A DNA stretch of 64,000 bases from assembly GCA_052034585.1 (NCBI GenBank), contig JBPOIJ010000019.1:54858-118857 (forward strand). The letters are read 5' to 3'. How positions within the stretch are numbered: position 1 is the stretch's first letter; every line of letters starts with the position of its first letter. Both the position numbers and the translations under genes were made by a program. Below, in pieces: positions 55,212 through 63,945 of the stretch. The notes beneath the pieces are model-generated. The model made no database searches, had not been told where the DNA came from, and saw only the letters and a program-made list of their open reading frames with translations. This stretch comes from Xiheimicrobium sp052034585. GTDB taxonomy: Bacteria > Myxococcota > Myxococcia > Myxococcales > Myxococcaceae.

Positions 55212-56869
55212 TCGGCGTTGAGGACGACCTTGATGTCGGTGCGCCGGTTGAGCGCGCGGCCGTCTTCGGTCTCGTTGCTCGCGACCGGGTTGCCGCTGCC
55301 CTTGCCGACGGTGACGAAGCGCTTGGCCTCGATGTTGAAGTTCTTCACCAAGTACGCCTTCACCGCGTCGGCGCGCTTCTGCGAGAGCGTCTTGTTCACT
55401 GGCTCGGCGCCGCGGCTGTCGGTGTTGCCCTCGACCTGGAGGTAGGTGTTGCCGAAGGCGAGCATGGTGTCGCCGAGCGAGTCGAGGGTGAAGTAGCTGC
55501 CCGGCATGATCTCGTCGGAGCCGGTGGTGAAGTGGATCGAGAGGCTCTTCTTCACGATCGCGCGATCGGTCACCTTCGGCTTGTCCTTGAAAGCGTAGGT
55601 CTCTTCGACCTTCTGATCCTTGTACTGACTCGCGAGGGCGGCCACGAAGCGCGAGTCCTTCCAATCGGCGGCGTCGACCACCTTCGTCACCACGTTCTTC
55701 TTCCGCCAGATCACGAAGGCGCCGTTGAAGAGCGCGTCGAAGGACGAGCGGGGGCCGGCCATGCCGTAGAAGATCGCGTTGTCGGCGAAGCTGGTCAGCT
55801 TGAGGCCCGAGAGCATGCCCGACACGTCTTCGGGCGTGAGCTTGAGCTCGGTGGCGACGATGCGGTTGGTGCCGTCGGGGTCTTCCTTCATCACCCCGAT
55901 CGCGTCGAACCAGCCCGCGACGAAGTCGGCGATCGCCTTGGGTGACTCGTCGATGATCTGCTGACGCGCGACGAGGGTGTCGGCGATCACGTTGGTCGCG
56001 GCGACGGTGCTCACCAGCACGTGCGCCTCGCCTTCACGCGCCGAGACGGCGCCGGAGAGATCGGGCTCCCAGGTCACCGCGGCGTCGACCTTCTTCGCCT
56101 TGAAGAGCGCGGCGGCCTGCGGCGCCTCGGGCACGATGGTGAGGTTCTTCTCGATCGCGGCGCGCTCGTCTTGGGTGAGGCCCGACTGGGCGAGGAGGAA
56201 GAGCAGCAGCCAGTGCGAGGGCGTGTACTGCGTCGTCGCGATCTTCTTGCCCTTCAAGTCCTCCACCGACTTGATGGTGTTCAAGCTGACGATGCCGTCA
56301 CCGCCGCGGCTCCAGTCTTCCTGGATGATCGCCTTCGCCTTGATGCCCTTCTCGGCCAGCACGCTCGCCTCGCGCGCATAGCTGTCGACGGTGTCCCACA
56401 TGACGTCGACGTCGCCCGACATGAAGGCGGCGAGCTTCTGGGTCGGGTCCTCGAAGAGCTTGAACTCGACGTCGAGGCCGTACTTCTTCTTGTAGAGGCT
56501 CGCGGCGCTGCCTGGCTTCATGCCCCCGTTGGCGACGATGCCCGGCGCGTGACCGGCCCAGGTGTTGATTGCGACCCGCAGCGGGCGGTTCAACGTTCCC
56601 GAGCCGAGCGCGGCGTTGCCGGCGTTGACCGGCAGGCCTCCCTGGCGCGGCGCGTCCTCGAGGCCGTTGCGCAGGTTGTTGAAGTCGTCCTTGGTGACGG
56701 GCTCGCTGCCGCTGGTCGGCTTGGTGCCGTCGGGCCCCGGCTTGTTGGAGCTGGCGCCGGCGAACTCCCGGAGCTTGTCGCCCAAGCCGAAGCGCGCGAA
56801 CCCGATGTACCCAATCACGCCGAGCGCGACGAGCGCGATGAAGACCTTGCCGAAAGGGGTGAGCTTCAC
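55208..56869 (-). CDS. ABC substrate-binding protein fused to a C-terminal OmpA domain
   Basis: The 553-residue protein has one N-terminal membrane anchor (about 8-27), a disordered linker, a periplasmic binding-protein domain (about 95-410; LRVAINTWAGHAPG, GDVDVMWDTVDSYARE, VDAAVTWEPDLSGA), and an OmpA-like domain (about 435-553; VEGNTDSRGAEPVNKTLSQKRADAV, GRALNRRTD). The OmpA domain should bind peptidoglycan, so the receptor would bridge membrane and wall. Similar fusions are annotated in databases as phosphate ABC transporter substrate-binding/OmpA proteins, but the ligand is not known, and the binding domain itself looks more like the nitrate/sulfonate group. It lies between a coiled-coil protein gene and the permease. 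Confidence 0.88.
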   Translation of the reverse strand: MKLTPFGKVFIALVALGVIGYIGFARFGLGDKLREFAGASSNKPGPDGTKPTSGSEPVTKDDFNNLRNGLEDAPRQGGLPVNAGNAALGSGTLNRPLRVAINTWAGHAPGIVANGGMKPGSAASLYKKKYGLDVEFKLFEDPTQKLAAFMSGDVDVMWDTVDSYAREASVLAEKGIKAKAIIQEDWSRGGDGIVSLNTIKSVEDLKGKKIATTQYTPSHWLLLFLLAQSGLTQDERAAIEKNLTIVPEAPQAAALFKAKKVDAAVTWEPDLSGAVSAREGEAHVLVSTVAATNVIADTLVARQQIIDESPKAIADFVAGWFDAIGVMKEDPDGTNRIVATELKLTPEDVSGMLSGLKLTSFADNAIFYGMAGPRSSFDALFNGAFVIWRKKNVVTKVVDAADWKDSRFVAALASQYKDQKVEETYAFKDKPKVTDRAIVKKSLSIHFTTGSDEIMPGSYFTLDSLGDTMLAFGNTYLQVEGNTDSRGAEPVNKTLSQKRADAVKAYLVKNFNIEAKRFVTVGKGSGNPVASNETEDGRALNRRTDIKVVLNAE

Positions 56870-56894
56870 GTGTGAACCCTCCTGCTGGGGTACG

Positions 56895-57611
56895 TCATGG
56901 CTCCGGGGTGCTTGCAGCGGTCGATCCTGGCGGAGCGGCCGGGGCCCGGAAGAAGGCGAGAACCCTGGAGATCTGCGAGCGGCGAATGTCGGCGGCGGCG
57001 GCGACCGAACCGAGGGCGGTGGTGCGCTTGTTGATGTCGGCGCGCAGGGTGATCACCTGATCTTCCAGCTTGGCGATCTGCGCCTGGGCGTCGGAGATCG
57101 ACTTGGCGGTCTGCTGCTCGTTCACCTTCACGTAGGTCTCGAGCGCCTTGAGCTGGGTCTCCACCGCCTCGACGATCTTCGCGATCTCGAAGCCGAAGGC
57201 CTTGAGCGAGGCCTCGACGATCTGCCGCTTCACGTCGTCGCTCGCCGAGTCGGGGAGCGTCTTGAGCAGCTCTTCGGCCTTGCGGACGCGATCGAGCGAG
57301 GAGGGATCGATGCCGGCGTTCTTGAACACCGCGTCGAAGTCGATCTTCGCCGGCGGCGCGGCCTCGGCGCTGGGAGGAAGCCGAACGGGCGCGGCGGCGG
57401 CGGGGGCTGGGGGCGCCTTCGCCGGCGCGGACGTCGCCTGTCGCGGGTCGGGTGCCACTGGCGCTGCGGTCGGCGCCGATTGCCGGGCGAGCGCGGCGAT
57501 CTCGTCGGCTGGAGAGCCCGGATCACCCGCGGGCGTAGGCGTCGCGTTCTCGTCGACGGTCTCGACGAACAGTCCCAAGATCCGTTTGCCCAGGCTCTTG
57601 TCGTCAGGCAT
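56895..57611 (-). CDS. Cytoplasmic coiled-coil protein, first gene of the ABC/OmpA locus
   Basis: The 238-residue protein has a short N-terminal helix (SLGKRILGLFVE), an Ala/Pro-rich linker (about 28-95) and a conserved helical block from about 98, FDAVFKNAGI...VRKAEELLKTLP...VKRQIVEASLKAFGFEIAKIVEAVETQLKALETYV, followed by a coiled coil. I recall this helical block in proteins encoded next to OmpA-fused binding proteins elsewhere, but I cannot name a family. No signal peptide is seen. The binding-protein gene follows after 25 bases. TACAAG lies eight bases before the ATG, which lacks a Shine-Dalgarno. Confidence 0.78.
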   Translation of the reverse strand: MPDDKSLGKRILGLFVETVDENATPTPAGDPGSPADEIAALARQSAPTAAPVAPDPRQATSAPAKAPPAPAAAAPVRLPPSAEAAPPAKIDFDAVFKNAGIDPSSLDRVRKAEELLKTLPDSASDDVKRQIVEASLKAFGFEIAKIVEAVETQLKALETYVKVNEQQTAKSISDAQAQIAKLEDQVITLRADINKRTTALGSVAAAADIRRSQISRVLAFFRAPAAPPGSTAASTPEP

Positions 57612-57619
57612 CGAGGCGG

Positions 57620-57625
57620 CTTGTA
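57620..57625 (-). promoter_or_regulatory. Possible -10 element of the ABC/OmpA locus
   Basis: TACAAG on the minus strand, eight bases before the ATG at 57611. The same hexamer at nearly the same distance precedes gatC. Confidence 0.35.
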
Positions 57626-57700
57626 GCCCGGGAAATCCCCCCTCGAAAGTGCGTTGTGTTCGCGCCCGCGAAAGGGGTTCATTGGGTCGCGCTTCGGGGC

Positions 57701-57706
57701 TAGGTT
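57701..57706 (+). promoter_or_regulatory. Possible -10 element of the GAF-domain gene
   Basis: TAGGTT, seven bases before the ATG at 57714; no Shine-Dalgarno. TTCATT 17 bases upstream is a weak -35. Confidence 0.35.
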
Positions 57707-57713
57707 GTCGCTC

Positions 57714-58871
57714 ATGCCCAAGTACGAGGTGCACATTCCCGCGGCCGATCAGGGCGGGTTCAACATCACCCTCAAAGTGAACGCCGACAACTGGATGGCC
57801 GCGCTCAAGGCCGGCATGCAGAAGCTCGGCGAGCAGGGCTCGGTCAGCTCCAACGTGATGGTCGACGTGCAGGAAGATCAGTCGATCCACATCACCGACA
57901 ACATGAGTGGCCGTGTCTTCCGCATTCGTGAACTCTCCGAAGAGGAAGCCGCCAAGGCGCAGGTGAAGCGCCCGTCGCAGATTCGGCCCGCGGTGCAGCG
58001 CAAGCCCGAGCCGCCCGCGCAGCCCTCGGCGAAGACGCTCGTGGGCATGCCGCCGACCGACGAGAAGACGGCGCCGATTCCTCCGCAACAGTTCGACGGC
58101 AGCAAGACGTTGCCCGCGATGCCAGCCGAAGACATGGCGAAGGTGCGCGAGTCGATCCGCGCCGAGCAGGCGAAGAAGGCCCAGGCCGAGGCCGTCACCG
58201 AACCGCCGCCGAAGCCCATGCGCGCCTCGTCGGGCAGCCGGGTCGGGCACAAGAGCTCACCGCGCATCGAGGTGAAGAACGAAGACGTCGAAGAGCTCGA
58301 GCACCCGGTCAAGCCGGTCACCGCGCCGATCGGCCGCAAGTCGAGCCCGACGCACGGCCCGTCGAAGACCAGCGCCGAAGAGGTGCTCGCCGACGTCTTC
58401 ATGCGCATCACCGAGCTCGGCGAGAAGAAGGACACGAAGGAGGCGATGAAGTTCGTCCTCGATCTCGCGATGGAGAAGGTCCCCTGCGAGGCGGGCAGCG
58501 TGCTGAGCGCCGATCTCTCCACCGGCGATCTCACCTTCCTCTCGGCGATCGGCCCGCGCGCCAGCGAGCTGCTCAGGAGCAACGTCGTCATTCCCGCCGG
58601 CACCGGCATCGCCGGCTTCTGCTCCTTCGAGGGCGTGTCGGTCGCCGTGTCCGACGTGCAGAAGGACCCGCGGTTCTATTCGGCCGTCGGCGAGAAGATC
58701 GACTTCGAGACCAAGTCGCTCTTGTGCGCCCCGATGATGACGCACGGCCGCTCCTTCGGCTGTCTGCAGCTGATCAACCGAAAGGGCAGCCCGCAGTTCG
58801 CCGAGCACGAGGTGGGCGTCTTGGCCTACCTCGCGCACCAGGCGGCGCTGTTCCTCAACAACCGAATGTGA
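57714..58871 (+). CDS. GAF-domain protein
   Basis: The 385-residue protein has an N-terminal small alpha/beta domain (about 1-80, MPKYEVHIPAADQGG), a long Pro/Lys/Ser linker and a C-terminal GAF domain (about 225-385; CEAGSVL, VVIPAGTGIAGFC, LLCAPMM, FGCLQLINRKG). GAF domains bind small ligands such as cyclic nucleotides; the ligand here is not readable and there is no catalytic output domain. It may act as a sensor subunit for a partner. The gene is divergent from the ABC/OmpA locus, about 100 bases between the starts. Cytoplasmic. Confidence 0.87.
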   Translation: MPKYEVHIPAADQGGFNITLKVNADNWMAALKAGMQKLGEQGSVSSNVMVDVQEDQSIHITDNMSGRVFRIRELSEEEAAKAQVKRPSQIRPAVQRKPEPPAQPSAKTLVGMPPTDEKTAPIPPQQFDGSKTLPAMPAEDMAKVRESIRAEQAKKAQAEAVTEPPPKPMRASSGSRVGHKSSPRIEVKNEDVEELEHPVKPVTAPIGRKSSPTHGPSKTSAEEVLADVFMRITELGEKKDTKEAMKFVLDLAMEKVPCEAGSVLSADLSTGDLTFLSAIGPRASELLRSNVVIPAGTGIAGFCSFEGVSVAVSDVQKDPRFYSAVGEKIDFETKSLLCAPMMTHGRSFGCLQLINRKGSPQFAEHEVGVLAYLAHQAALFLNNRM

Positions 58872-58900
58872 TCAGGCTCGGCGCCGAGTGAGTCGGGAGA

Positions 58901-59428
58901 TCAGCGCTCGAAGGTGTCGCGGGTGATCAGCGGTGGGCTGAGCCACGGGCCCTTGCCGTTCGCGAGCCGGGTGATCGCCGCGACGTCGGCCTCGGAGAAG
59001 TGCGAGTTCGAGAACTCCGCGCCCTTCGGCAGCGCGAGCGGGCCACGCACCGTCACCGTACCCGGGGCCTTGAAGTTGATGAACGGGCTCTTCTCGGCGA
59101 CGTAGTACTGGTTGGTGTTCGGGTCGACGTAGGCCGTCTGCCCGTTCGCCAGCCTCACCGTCGCGAGCGGCTGGCCCTCGGGGCCGAGCACCTGCCCGTT
59201 GGGGCCGCGACGAAGCGTCTGCTCCGGCGCCATCATCAGCTTCACCTTGCCCGAGAGGCTCGAGAGCTCCCTCGAGAGATCGCCGCGCAGGCCCATCGCG
59301 TTGAGTCGATCGCCGATCGAGAGCGTCTCCTTGCCCGGGAAGATCGGGTGGATCGGGGTGATCGGGCGAACGGGGTTGGGCGGCTTCGAGGGAAACGAGG
59401 GGAGAATCGGCTTGGGGTTGACGATCAT
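58901..59428 (-). CDS. Protein of unknown function with Pro-rich N-terminus
   Basis: The 175-residue product begins with about 30 residues rich in Pro (IVNPKPILPSFPSKPPNP), has a helical middle (RLNAMGLRGDLSRELSS) and a beta-rich stretch with GPNGQVLGPEGQPLATVRL and AYVDPNTNQYYV. No signal peptide or known family is visible. CGGAGCC six bases before the ATG is a good ribosome site. The 141 bases upstream, between it and truD, contain an inverted repeat that could control it. Confidence 0.7.
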   Translation of the reverse strand: MIVNPKPILPSFPSKPPNPVRPITPIHPIFPGKETLSIGDRLNAMGLRGDLSRELSSLSGKVKLMMAPEQTLRRGPNGQVLGPEGQPLATVRLANGQTAYVDPNTNQYYVAEKSPFINFKAPGTVTVRGPLALPKGAEFSNSHFSEADVAAITRLANGKGPWLSPPLITRDTFER

Positions 59429-59510
59429 GGCTGGCTCCGAAGTGGGACCGCGTGGTGCGCGGCAGATGAAGGGTTGTCGTCGACGCGCCTCGGGGCGTCC
59501 GCGCTCCAGG

Positions 59511-59527
59511 TGTCAACGGCAGTGACA
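59511..59527. promoter_or_regulatory. Inverted repeat TGTCA-N7-TGACA, possible operator
   Basis: Perfect five-base arms, about 83 bases upstream of the gene at 59428. The left arm read on the minus strand also gives TTGACA, an ideal -35 box, but no -10 follows at the right distance. Confidence 0.35.
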
Positions 59528-59569
59528 GGCCGGGGCGAATTTCGCCGAGGGATTTCCGAGAAGCGGCGT

Positions 59570-60601
59570 TCAGGCCTCGGCGGAGGCGTCTTCCGACTTG
59601 AAGAGCTCGCGCAAGACGATCGTCGCGTAGCTCCCCGCTGGCAGACCGAAGCAGAGCTTCACCACCGTCGGCTCGATCACCTCGAACGACGGCTCGCCCA
59701 GCCGCACGCGGAGCAGCCGCCGGGTGCCACGCGTCTCGTCGCCTCCCGCGCGGAAGGTGTCGAGCGTCACCGCGTGCGTCGCCAGCACCTCGGCCTCGAG
59801 CGCGGCAGCGTCGGCCTGTGGAGCGCGCATCTCGGGGCCGAACATGGGGCCGGTCGGGCTCACCTCGAAGGCGTCGGCGCGCGCTTGATCGATCTGGGGC
59901 TCGGTGCAGACGAACTCGCCCCCCGTCTCCTGCTTCTTCAGCACGTCGCCGAGCAGCACCGTTCCGAAGCCGCCGCGCGCCATTCTCAGCGCGAGCACCT
60001 CGTTGAAGAGCAGCGACTGGAACGCCGAGAGGAAGAGCTTGCGCTCGAAGCGATCGCGGTGCCGGCCGCCCGCGAGGAGGATCTGCTTGCCGCGCTCGGC
60101 GTTGTCGCCCTTCACCCCGAAGCGCTGGGCACCGAAGGCGTTGGGGAGCCCGAGCTGGCCGAGCCGCTCGAACGAGCGCCGCGCGGCCTCGACGTCGGCG
60201 ACTCCTCGGAGCAGCAGCGAGAACCGATTCCCTCGCAGGTGCCCCGTCTTCAGCTTGTTGCGATGGCGCGAGGTCTTCAGCACCGTAAGGCCGGGCACCG
60301 CGAGGCCCTCGAGCTTCTGTGCCGCCTTCCACGGCAGCGACAGCCACTGCCGTGTCACCGCGTTGCGGTCCTTCAGGCCGGCCCAGCTCACGTCCTTGTC
60401 TCCGATGCCCAGGTGACGAGCGATCAGCTTGGCGACCTCGTTCGTCGATCGGCCGCGCTTCTCGATCCACAAGAAGGCGTGCTCGCCATCGGGCAGGCCG
60501 TTGGGCTCGTAGGCGGCGATCTCCTCGACCTCGAAGTCTTCGGGAGAGGCCTTGAAGGTGCCTCCACAGCCCGGCACGTCGTGGGTGAGGTAGGGCAGCA
60601 C
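59570..60601 (-). CDS. truD: tRNA pseudouridine(13) synthase TruD
   Basis: TruD isomerises U13 in the D-arm of tRNA(Glu). The 343-residue protein has the TruD-specific catalytic motif SWAGLKDRNAVTRQWLSLP with its nucleophilic Asp, KTGHLRGNRF, and the TRUD insertion domain in the middle. The start is GTG at 60601, five bases after the stop of the DUF4388 gene, so it is the last gene of a three-gene unit (DsbA-like, DUF4388, TruD). Confidence 0.95.
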   Translation of the reverse strand: MLPYLTHDVPGCGGTFKASPEDFEVEEIAAYEPNGLPDGEHAFLWIEKRGRSTNEVAKLIARHLGIGDKDVSWAGLKDRNAVTRQWLSLPWKAAQKLEGLAVPGLTVLKTSRHRNKLKTGHLRGNRFSLLLRGVADVEAARRSFERLGQLGLPNAFGAQRFGVKGDNAERGKQILLAGGRHRDRFERKLFLSAFQSLLFNEVLALRMARGGFGTVLLGDVLKKQETGGEFVCTEPQIDQARADAFEVSPTGPMFGPEMRAPQADAAALEAEVLATHAVTLDTFRAGGDETRGTRRLLRVRLGEPSFEVIEPTVVKLCFGLPAGSYATIVLRELFKSEDASAEA

Positions 60602-60605
60602 CGAG

Positions 60606-61979
60606 TCACTTCATGTCGATGGTGCTGAGCAGCTCTTTGACCCGGCGCGCGAGCTCCTCGTCGGCGCGAGACTCGAGCAGCTCGCCGGCCTGGAAGAGGA
60701 GGAAGAACATCACGTCGGAGAGCGCCTGCTTGAACGACATCAACGGCTCGGAGCCCATCTGGCCCTCGGTCTTCAGCTGGGCGTACTGCTCGAGCACCTG
60801 CGCTTCGTCGAGGCTGCCGTCCGCGAGGAACGAGAGGCCGTTGAGCACCCGTGAGGTCGAGACGCCGGAGCCGCGCAAGGCCGCGTTCGCCGACGCCAGG
60901 AACATGTCGAGCTGCCCGCGGCGCGCCACCTCGTCGCGCACCTCGCGGAAGATGAAGTTGAAGACGTGGAGCACCTTGCGCTCGTCGATGGCCGGCGCGG
61001 TCCACGGCACCTGGGCGATGGGATCGGGAGGCGGGGGCAGCGGCTGGGGCGGCGCGGCTTGCGGCGTGGGAGAGATCGCACGTGGAGCCGAGGGCGTCGC
61101 CGCAACGACGGCCGCCGAGGTCTGCGAGACCTGCACGTACCCACCCTCGAGCAACCGGTAGATGATGCGGGTGGCGTCGAACTCCGAGACCTTGTTGAGC
61201 TGCCCGAGCTCGATCACCGAGCGGGTGCCGTCGACCGTCGCCAGCAGCTGATCTTCTTCGGGCTCGAGCTTCCCGTCGGACTGCTTCTTGCGGGTGACGA
61301 AGAGGCGGCCGTGGGGAATGCGCTTTCGGAACTGAGCGAGCTCGTCGATCTTCCGAATGCTGTCCATCAACAGGCCCTGCATCGAGAGCGAGAGGTTGTG
61401 GACGAGCGACTTCTCGTCGAGCTCGAGGTCGATGAGCAGGAAGGTGCCGTCCTTGGTCAGCATCATCCCGTGGAAGATCTCGGAGATCTGTTCCTGGAGG
61501 CACTTGTAGAGATCGTGCGCCTTGAGGTGCCCGCGCTCGACCATCGCCTTGCCCACCCTCGAGGGCGGCGCGTCGCTGAGCACCTGATCGAGCTGCAGGC
61601 GAGTGACGAAGCCCAGCCGCACCATCAGCTCGCCGATGCGATCGGCGGGCGAGTCGGAGGTCGCCGAGCGCACCTCTCCGTCCTTGATGGTGAGCATTCG
61701 CTCGTTGCCCGGCGAGGTGAGCTTGAGCACGCCGGTCCACCGGGCCTGGCCGAGGAAGGCGATCAGATCTTGGAGCGCGAACGACCCGCAGTCACCGGCG
61801 AGCACCACCCGCGGCTTCTTCTCGATGATCCCGCCCTGGGCCGGCGCACGAACGAGCACCACCCAGTCGGGCGAGGTCGGCTGCAGCTTGAAGTAGCCCT
61901 GCCGCCCCACGAGAGGAGAGACGCCGTCGGCCGACGAAAGCCCCCCCTTCGCATCGACGACGAAGCGTTGTTCGGCCAA
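60606..61979 (-). CDS. DUF4388-domain protein
   Basis: The 457-residue protein has an N-terminal extension and a DUF4388 (PATAN-like) domain at about 60-180 (GDCGSFALQDLIAFLGQARWTGVLKL, MLTIKDGEVRSA), then helical repeats. A Pro-rich linker (about 295-330) and a C-terminal helical domain end it. DUF4388 proteins are common in Myxococcota and cyanobacteria and are linked to signalling, often with two-component or Ser/Thr kinase systems. The TTG start is three bases after the DsbA-like stop. No catalytic motif was found. Confidence 0.85.
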   Translation of the reverse strand: MAEQRFVVDAKGGLSSADGVSPLVGRQGYFKLQPTSPDWVVLVRAPAQGGIIEKKPRVVLAGDCGSFALQDLIAFLGQARWTGVLKLTSPGNERMLTIKDGEVRSATSDSPADRIGELMVRLGFVTRLQLDQVLSDAPPSRVGKAMVERGHLKAHDLYKCLQEQISEIFHGMMLTKDGTFLLIDLELDEKSLVHNLSLSMQGLLMDSIRKIDELAQFRKRIPHGRLFVTRKKQSDGKLEPEEDQLLATVDGTRSVIELGQLNKVSEFDATRIIYRLLEGGYVQVSQTSAAVVAATPSAPRAISPTPQAAPPQPLPPPPDPIAQVPWTAPAIDERKVLHVFNFIFREVRDEVARRGQLDMFLASANAALRGSGVSTSRVLNGLSFLADGSLDEAQVLEQYAQLKTEGQMGSEPLMSFKQALSDVMFFLLFQAGELLESRADEELARRVKELLSTIDMK

Positions 61980-61982
61980 GGG

Positions 61983-62849
61983 TCAGTTTCCGTTCCAGCT
62001 CGAGTTACCAGCAATCCAGTCGAGCTCGTCGTCGATCGCCAGGAGCAGGGACTCGACCGAGAACATCAAGGTCACCTTGCGGCCGTTGACGAAGACCGAC
62101 GGAGTCGCCTCGACGCCCGCGTTCTTCCCGGCGTCCTTCGAGGCGTTGAGCTCGTCGACGTACTTCTTCTCTGCGACCGCGCGGTCGAAGCCCTTCTCGT
62201 CGAGGCCGATCTTCTTCACCAGGGCGCGAATGGTGCCCTCGCTGAGCGAGGTCTGGTTGTCGAAGAGCGCGTTCGACATGGTGAGGAACTTGCCGTTGTC
62301 GCGGGCGTAGAGGGCGGCCTGGCCCGCGATGATCGCGTTGGGGTGGCTGGCGAGCGGGAAGGGGGCGTAGCAGAGGCGAACCTGCGGGCGCGCCTTGACG
62401 ACCTCGTCGAGCATCGGGCGCGCGGCGTTGCAGTACGGGCACTCGAAGTCGCTGAACTCCACCAGCGTCACCTTCGCGTCCTTCGGGCCGACGCACTGGC
62501 GCTCGTCGATCGAGAGCTTGGCGCGTTTGGCGGTGAAGCTCTGGCTGTACTTCGCCAGGGCGTTCAAGGTGTCGGTCGCAGGCGAGCCCTCGCCGCTGTG
62601 AAACGCCGCGTAGCCGACGAGCCGCTTGGTGTGCTTGCAGGCGTCGCCCTTCTTCAGCGAGGCGAGCAGCGTCAGCGGGCGGCCACAGGCGTCGAACTCG
62701 TCGGTCAGCACGTTGACGAGCTCTTTCTTGGCCGACGGCGAGAGGCGAGAGAAGTCGAACCCCGACAGCTCGCTCAAGATCCGAGCGGGATCGGTCCCCT
62801 GCGCCAAGGCGGTGCTCGCCGCGATCGCGAGGAGCGCCACGTGTCTCAT
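61983..62849 (-). CDS. DsbA-like thiol-disulfide oxidoreductase (periplasmic)
   Basis: The 288-residue protein has a signal peptide (ASTALA, about 1-17), an extra N-terminal helical domain (about 18-110) with two Cys and a DsbA/DSBA-like thioredoxin domain (about 115-288). The CPYC active site is at about 137-140 and the cis-Pro is in GVEATPSVFVNG. It may oxidise or isomerise disulfides of exported proteins; several Cys-containing lipoproteins in this window would be possible clients. First of a three-gene unit with DUF4388 and TruD. Confidence 0.9.
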   Translation of the reverse strand: MRHVALLAIAASTALAQGTDPARILSELSGFDFSRLSPSAKKELVNVLTDEFDACGRPLTLLASLKKGDACKHTKRLVGYAAFHSGEGSPATDTLNALAKYSQSFTAKRAKLSIDERQCVGPKDAKVTLVEFSDFECPYCNAARPMLDEVVKARPQVRLCYAPFPLASHPNAIIAGQAALYARDNGKFLTMSNALFDNQTSLSEGTIRALVKKIGLDEKGFDRAVAEKKYVDELNASKDAGKNAGVEATPSVFVNGRKVTLMFSVESLLLAIDDELDWIAGNSSWNGN

Positions 62850-62875
62850 GAACCGACGCGCCACGATGCGATTCG

Positions 62876-62903
62876 TTGTACCCACGCGTGCCAGGCTTGT
62901 AAA
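62876..62903 (+). promoter_or_regulatory. Possible promoter of the asparaginase gene
   Basis: TTGTAC at 62876-62881 and TGTAAA at 62898-62903, 16 bases apart, ending 16 bases before the ATG. A short leader is implied. The same 70-base gap must hold the promoter of the divergent DsbA-like gene. Confidence 0.3.
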
Positions 62904-62919
62904 GGAACGCCACCACTGC

Positions 62920-63918
62920 ATGAAACGCCTCCTGTTGGTGCACACCGGCGGAACTCTGGGAATGAGCGGCCGACGGCCAGAGACGCTCAAGCCCACGTCC
63001 TTCTTCCGCACCGTCCGCGAGCGGGTGCCGGAGTTGACGAAGCTGGCCCAGCTGGAATTCGAGCTCTTCTCCAACGTCGACTCCTGCGAAATGCAGCCCG
63101 AGGCGTGGACGCGGTTGGCGACGTTGCTGCACGAGCGGCTCGACGACTTCGACGGCGCGGTGGTGACGCATGGGACCGACACCCTGTCGGACACCGCCTC
63201 GGCCCTGTCCTTCATGCTGCCGAACCTGGACAAGCCGGTGGTGCTCACCGGCGCCCAACGGCCGCTCGGAGAGGTGCGCAGCGACGCGCGGCTGAACCTC
63301 ATCGACGCGGTGACGTCGGCGCTCCATGGGCCGAAGGAGGTCACCGTCTGCTTCGACTCACACCTCTTCCGCGGCAACCGGGTGCGCAAGGTGTCGATCG
63401 CCGAGTATGACGCCTTCGACAGCCCGAACTGTCCGGTGCTGGGCGTGCTGGGCGTCGAGGCGCGCTTCGAGAAGGGGCTCGTTCGAAAGGGGCGTCGCAG
63501 CCTGCGGGCGAAGCTGGTGCCCGACGTGTTTCTCCTGCGCGTGTTCCCCGGGCTGGCGCCGAACCTCGTCTTGGGCCTGTTGCCGCAGATCAAAGGGCTC
63601 GTGGTGGAGGCGTACGGCGCGGGAAACCTGCCGGTCTCGAAGGCCTTCGGCCGCTCGCTGGTGCCGGTGTTCGAAGAGACCCAGCGGCGCAACATTCCTG
63701 TGGTGGTGGTGAGCCAAGCGCACCGAAACGGTGTCGATCTCTCGCTCTACGAATCGGGCGCACTCGCGCGCTCATTCGGAGCGATCAGCGGTGGAGACCT
63801 CACCATGTCGGCAGCGGTCGTGAAGTTGATGCACGGGTTGGCGAACGTTGCCCCTCGTAGGCTGCGCGAGTACATCGAACGATCGGTAGCCGGGGAACGT
63901 AGCCCGGTGGTAGGGTGA
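62920..63918 (+). CDS. L-asparaginase, type I-like
   Basis: Asparaginases hydrolyse asparagine to aspartate and ammonia. The 332-residue protein has both catalytic motifs: HTGGTLGM (Thr12) at the N-terminus and THGTDTLSDTA (Thr86, Asp87), and also the Lys-equivalent region in SDARLNLIDA. No signal peptide precedes it, so it is cytoplasmic, as in type I enzymes. AAAGGA is about 13 bases before the ATG, rather far for a ribosome site. The enzyme could also use other substrates, because the family includes glutaminases and archaeal GatD-like proteins. Confidence 0.9.
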   Translation: MKRLLLVHTGGTLGMSGRRPETLKPTSFFRTVRERVPELTKLAQLEFELFSNVDSCEMQPEAWTRLATLLHERLDDFDGAVVTHGTDTLSDTASALSFMLPNLDKPVVLTGAQRPLGEVRSDARLNLIDAVTSALHGPKEVTVCFDSHLFRGNRVRKVSIAEYDAFDSPNCPVLGVLGVEARFEKGLVRKGRRSLRAKLVPDVFLLRVFPGLAPNLVLGLLPQIKGLVVEAYGAGNLPVSKAFGRSLVPVFEETQRRNIPVVVVSQAHRNGVDLSLYESGALARSFGAISGGDLTMSAAVVKLMHGLANVAPRRLREYIERSVAGERSPVVG

Positions 63919-63945
63919 CTTCGTTTTTGGAAGAACGACGCGCCA

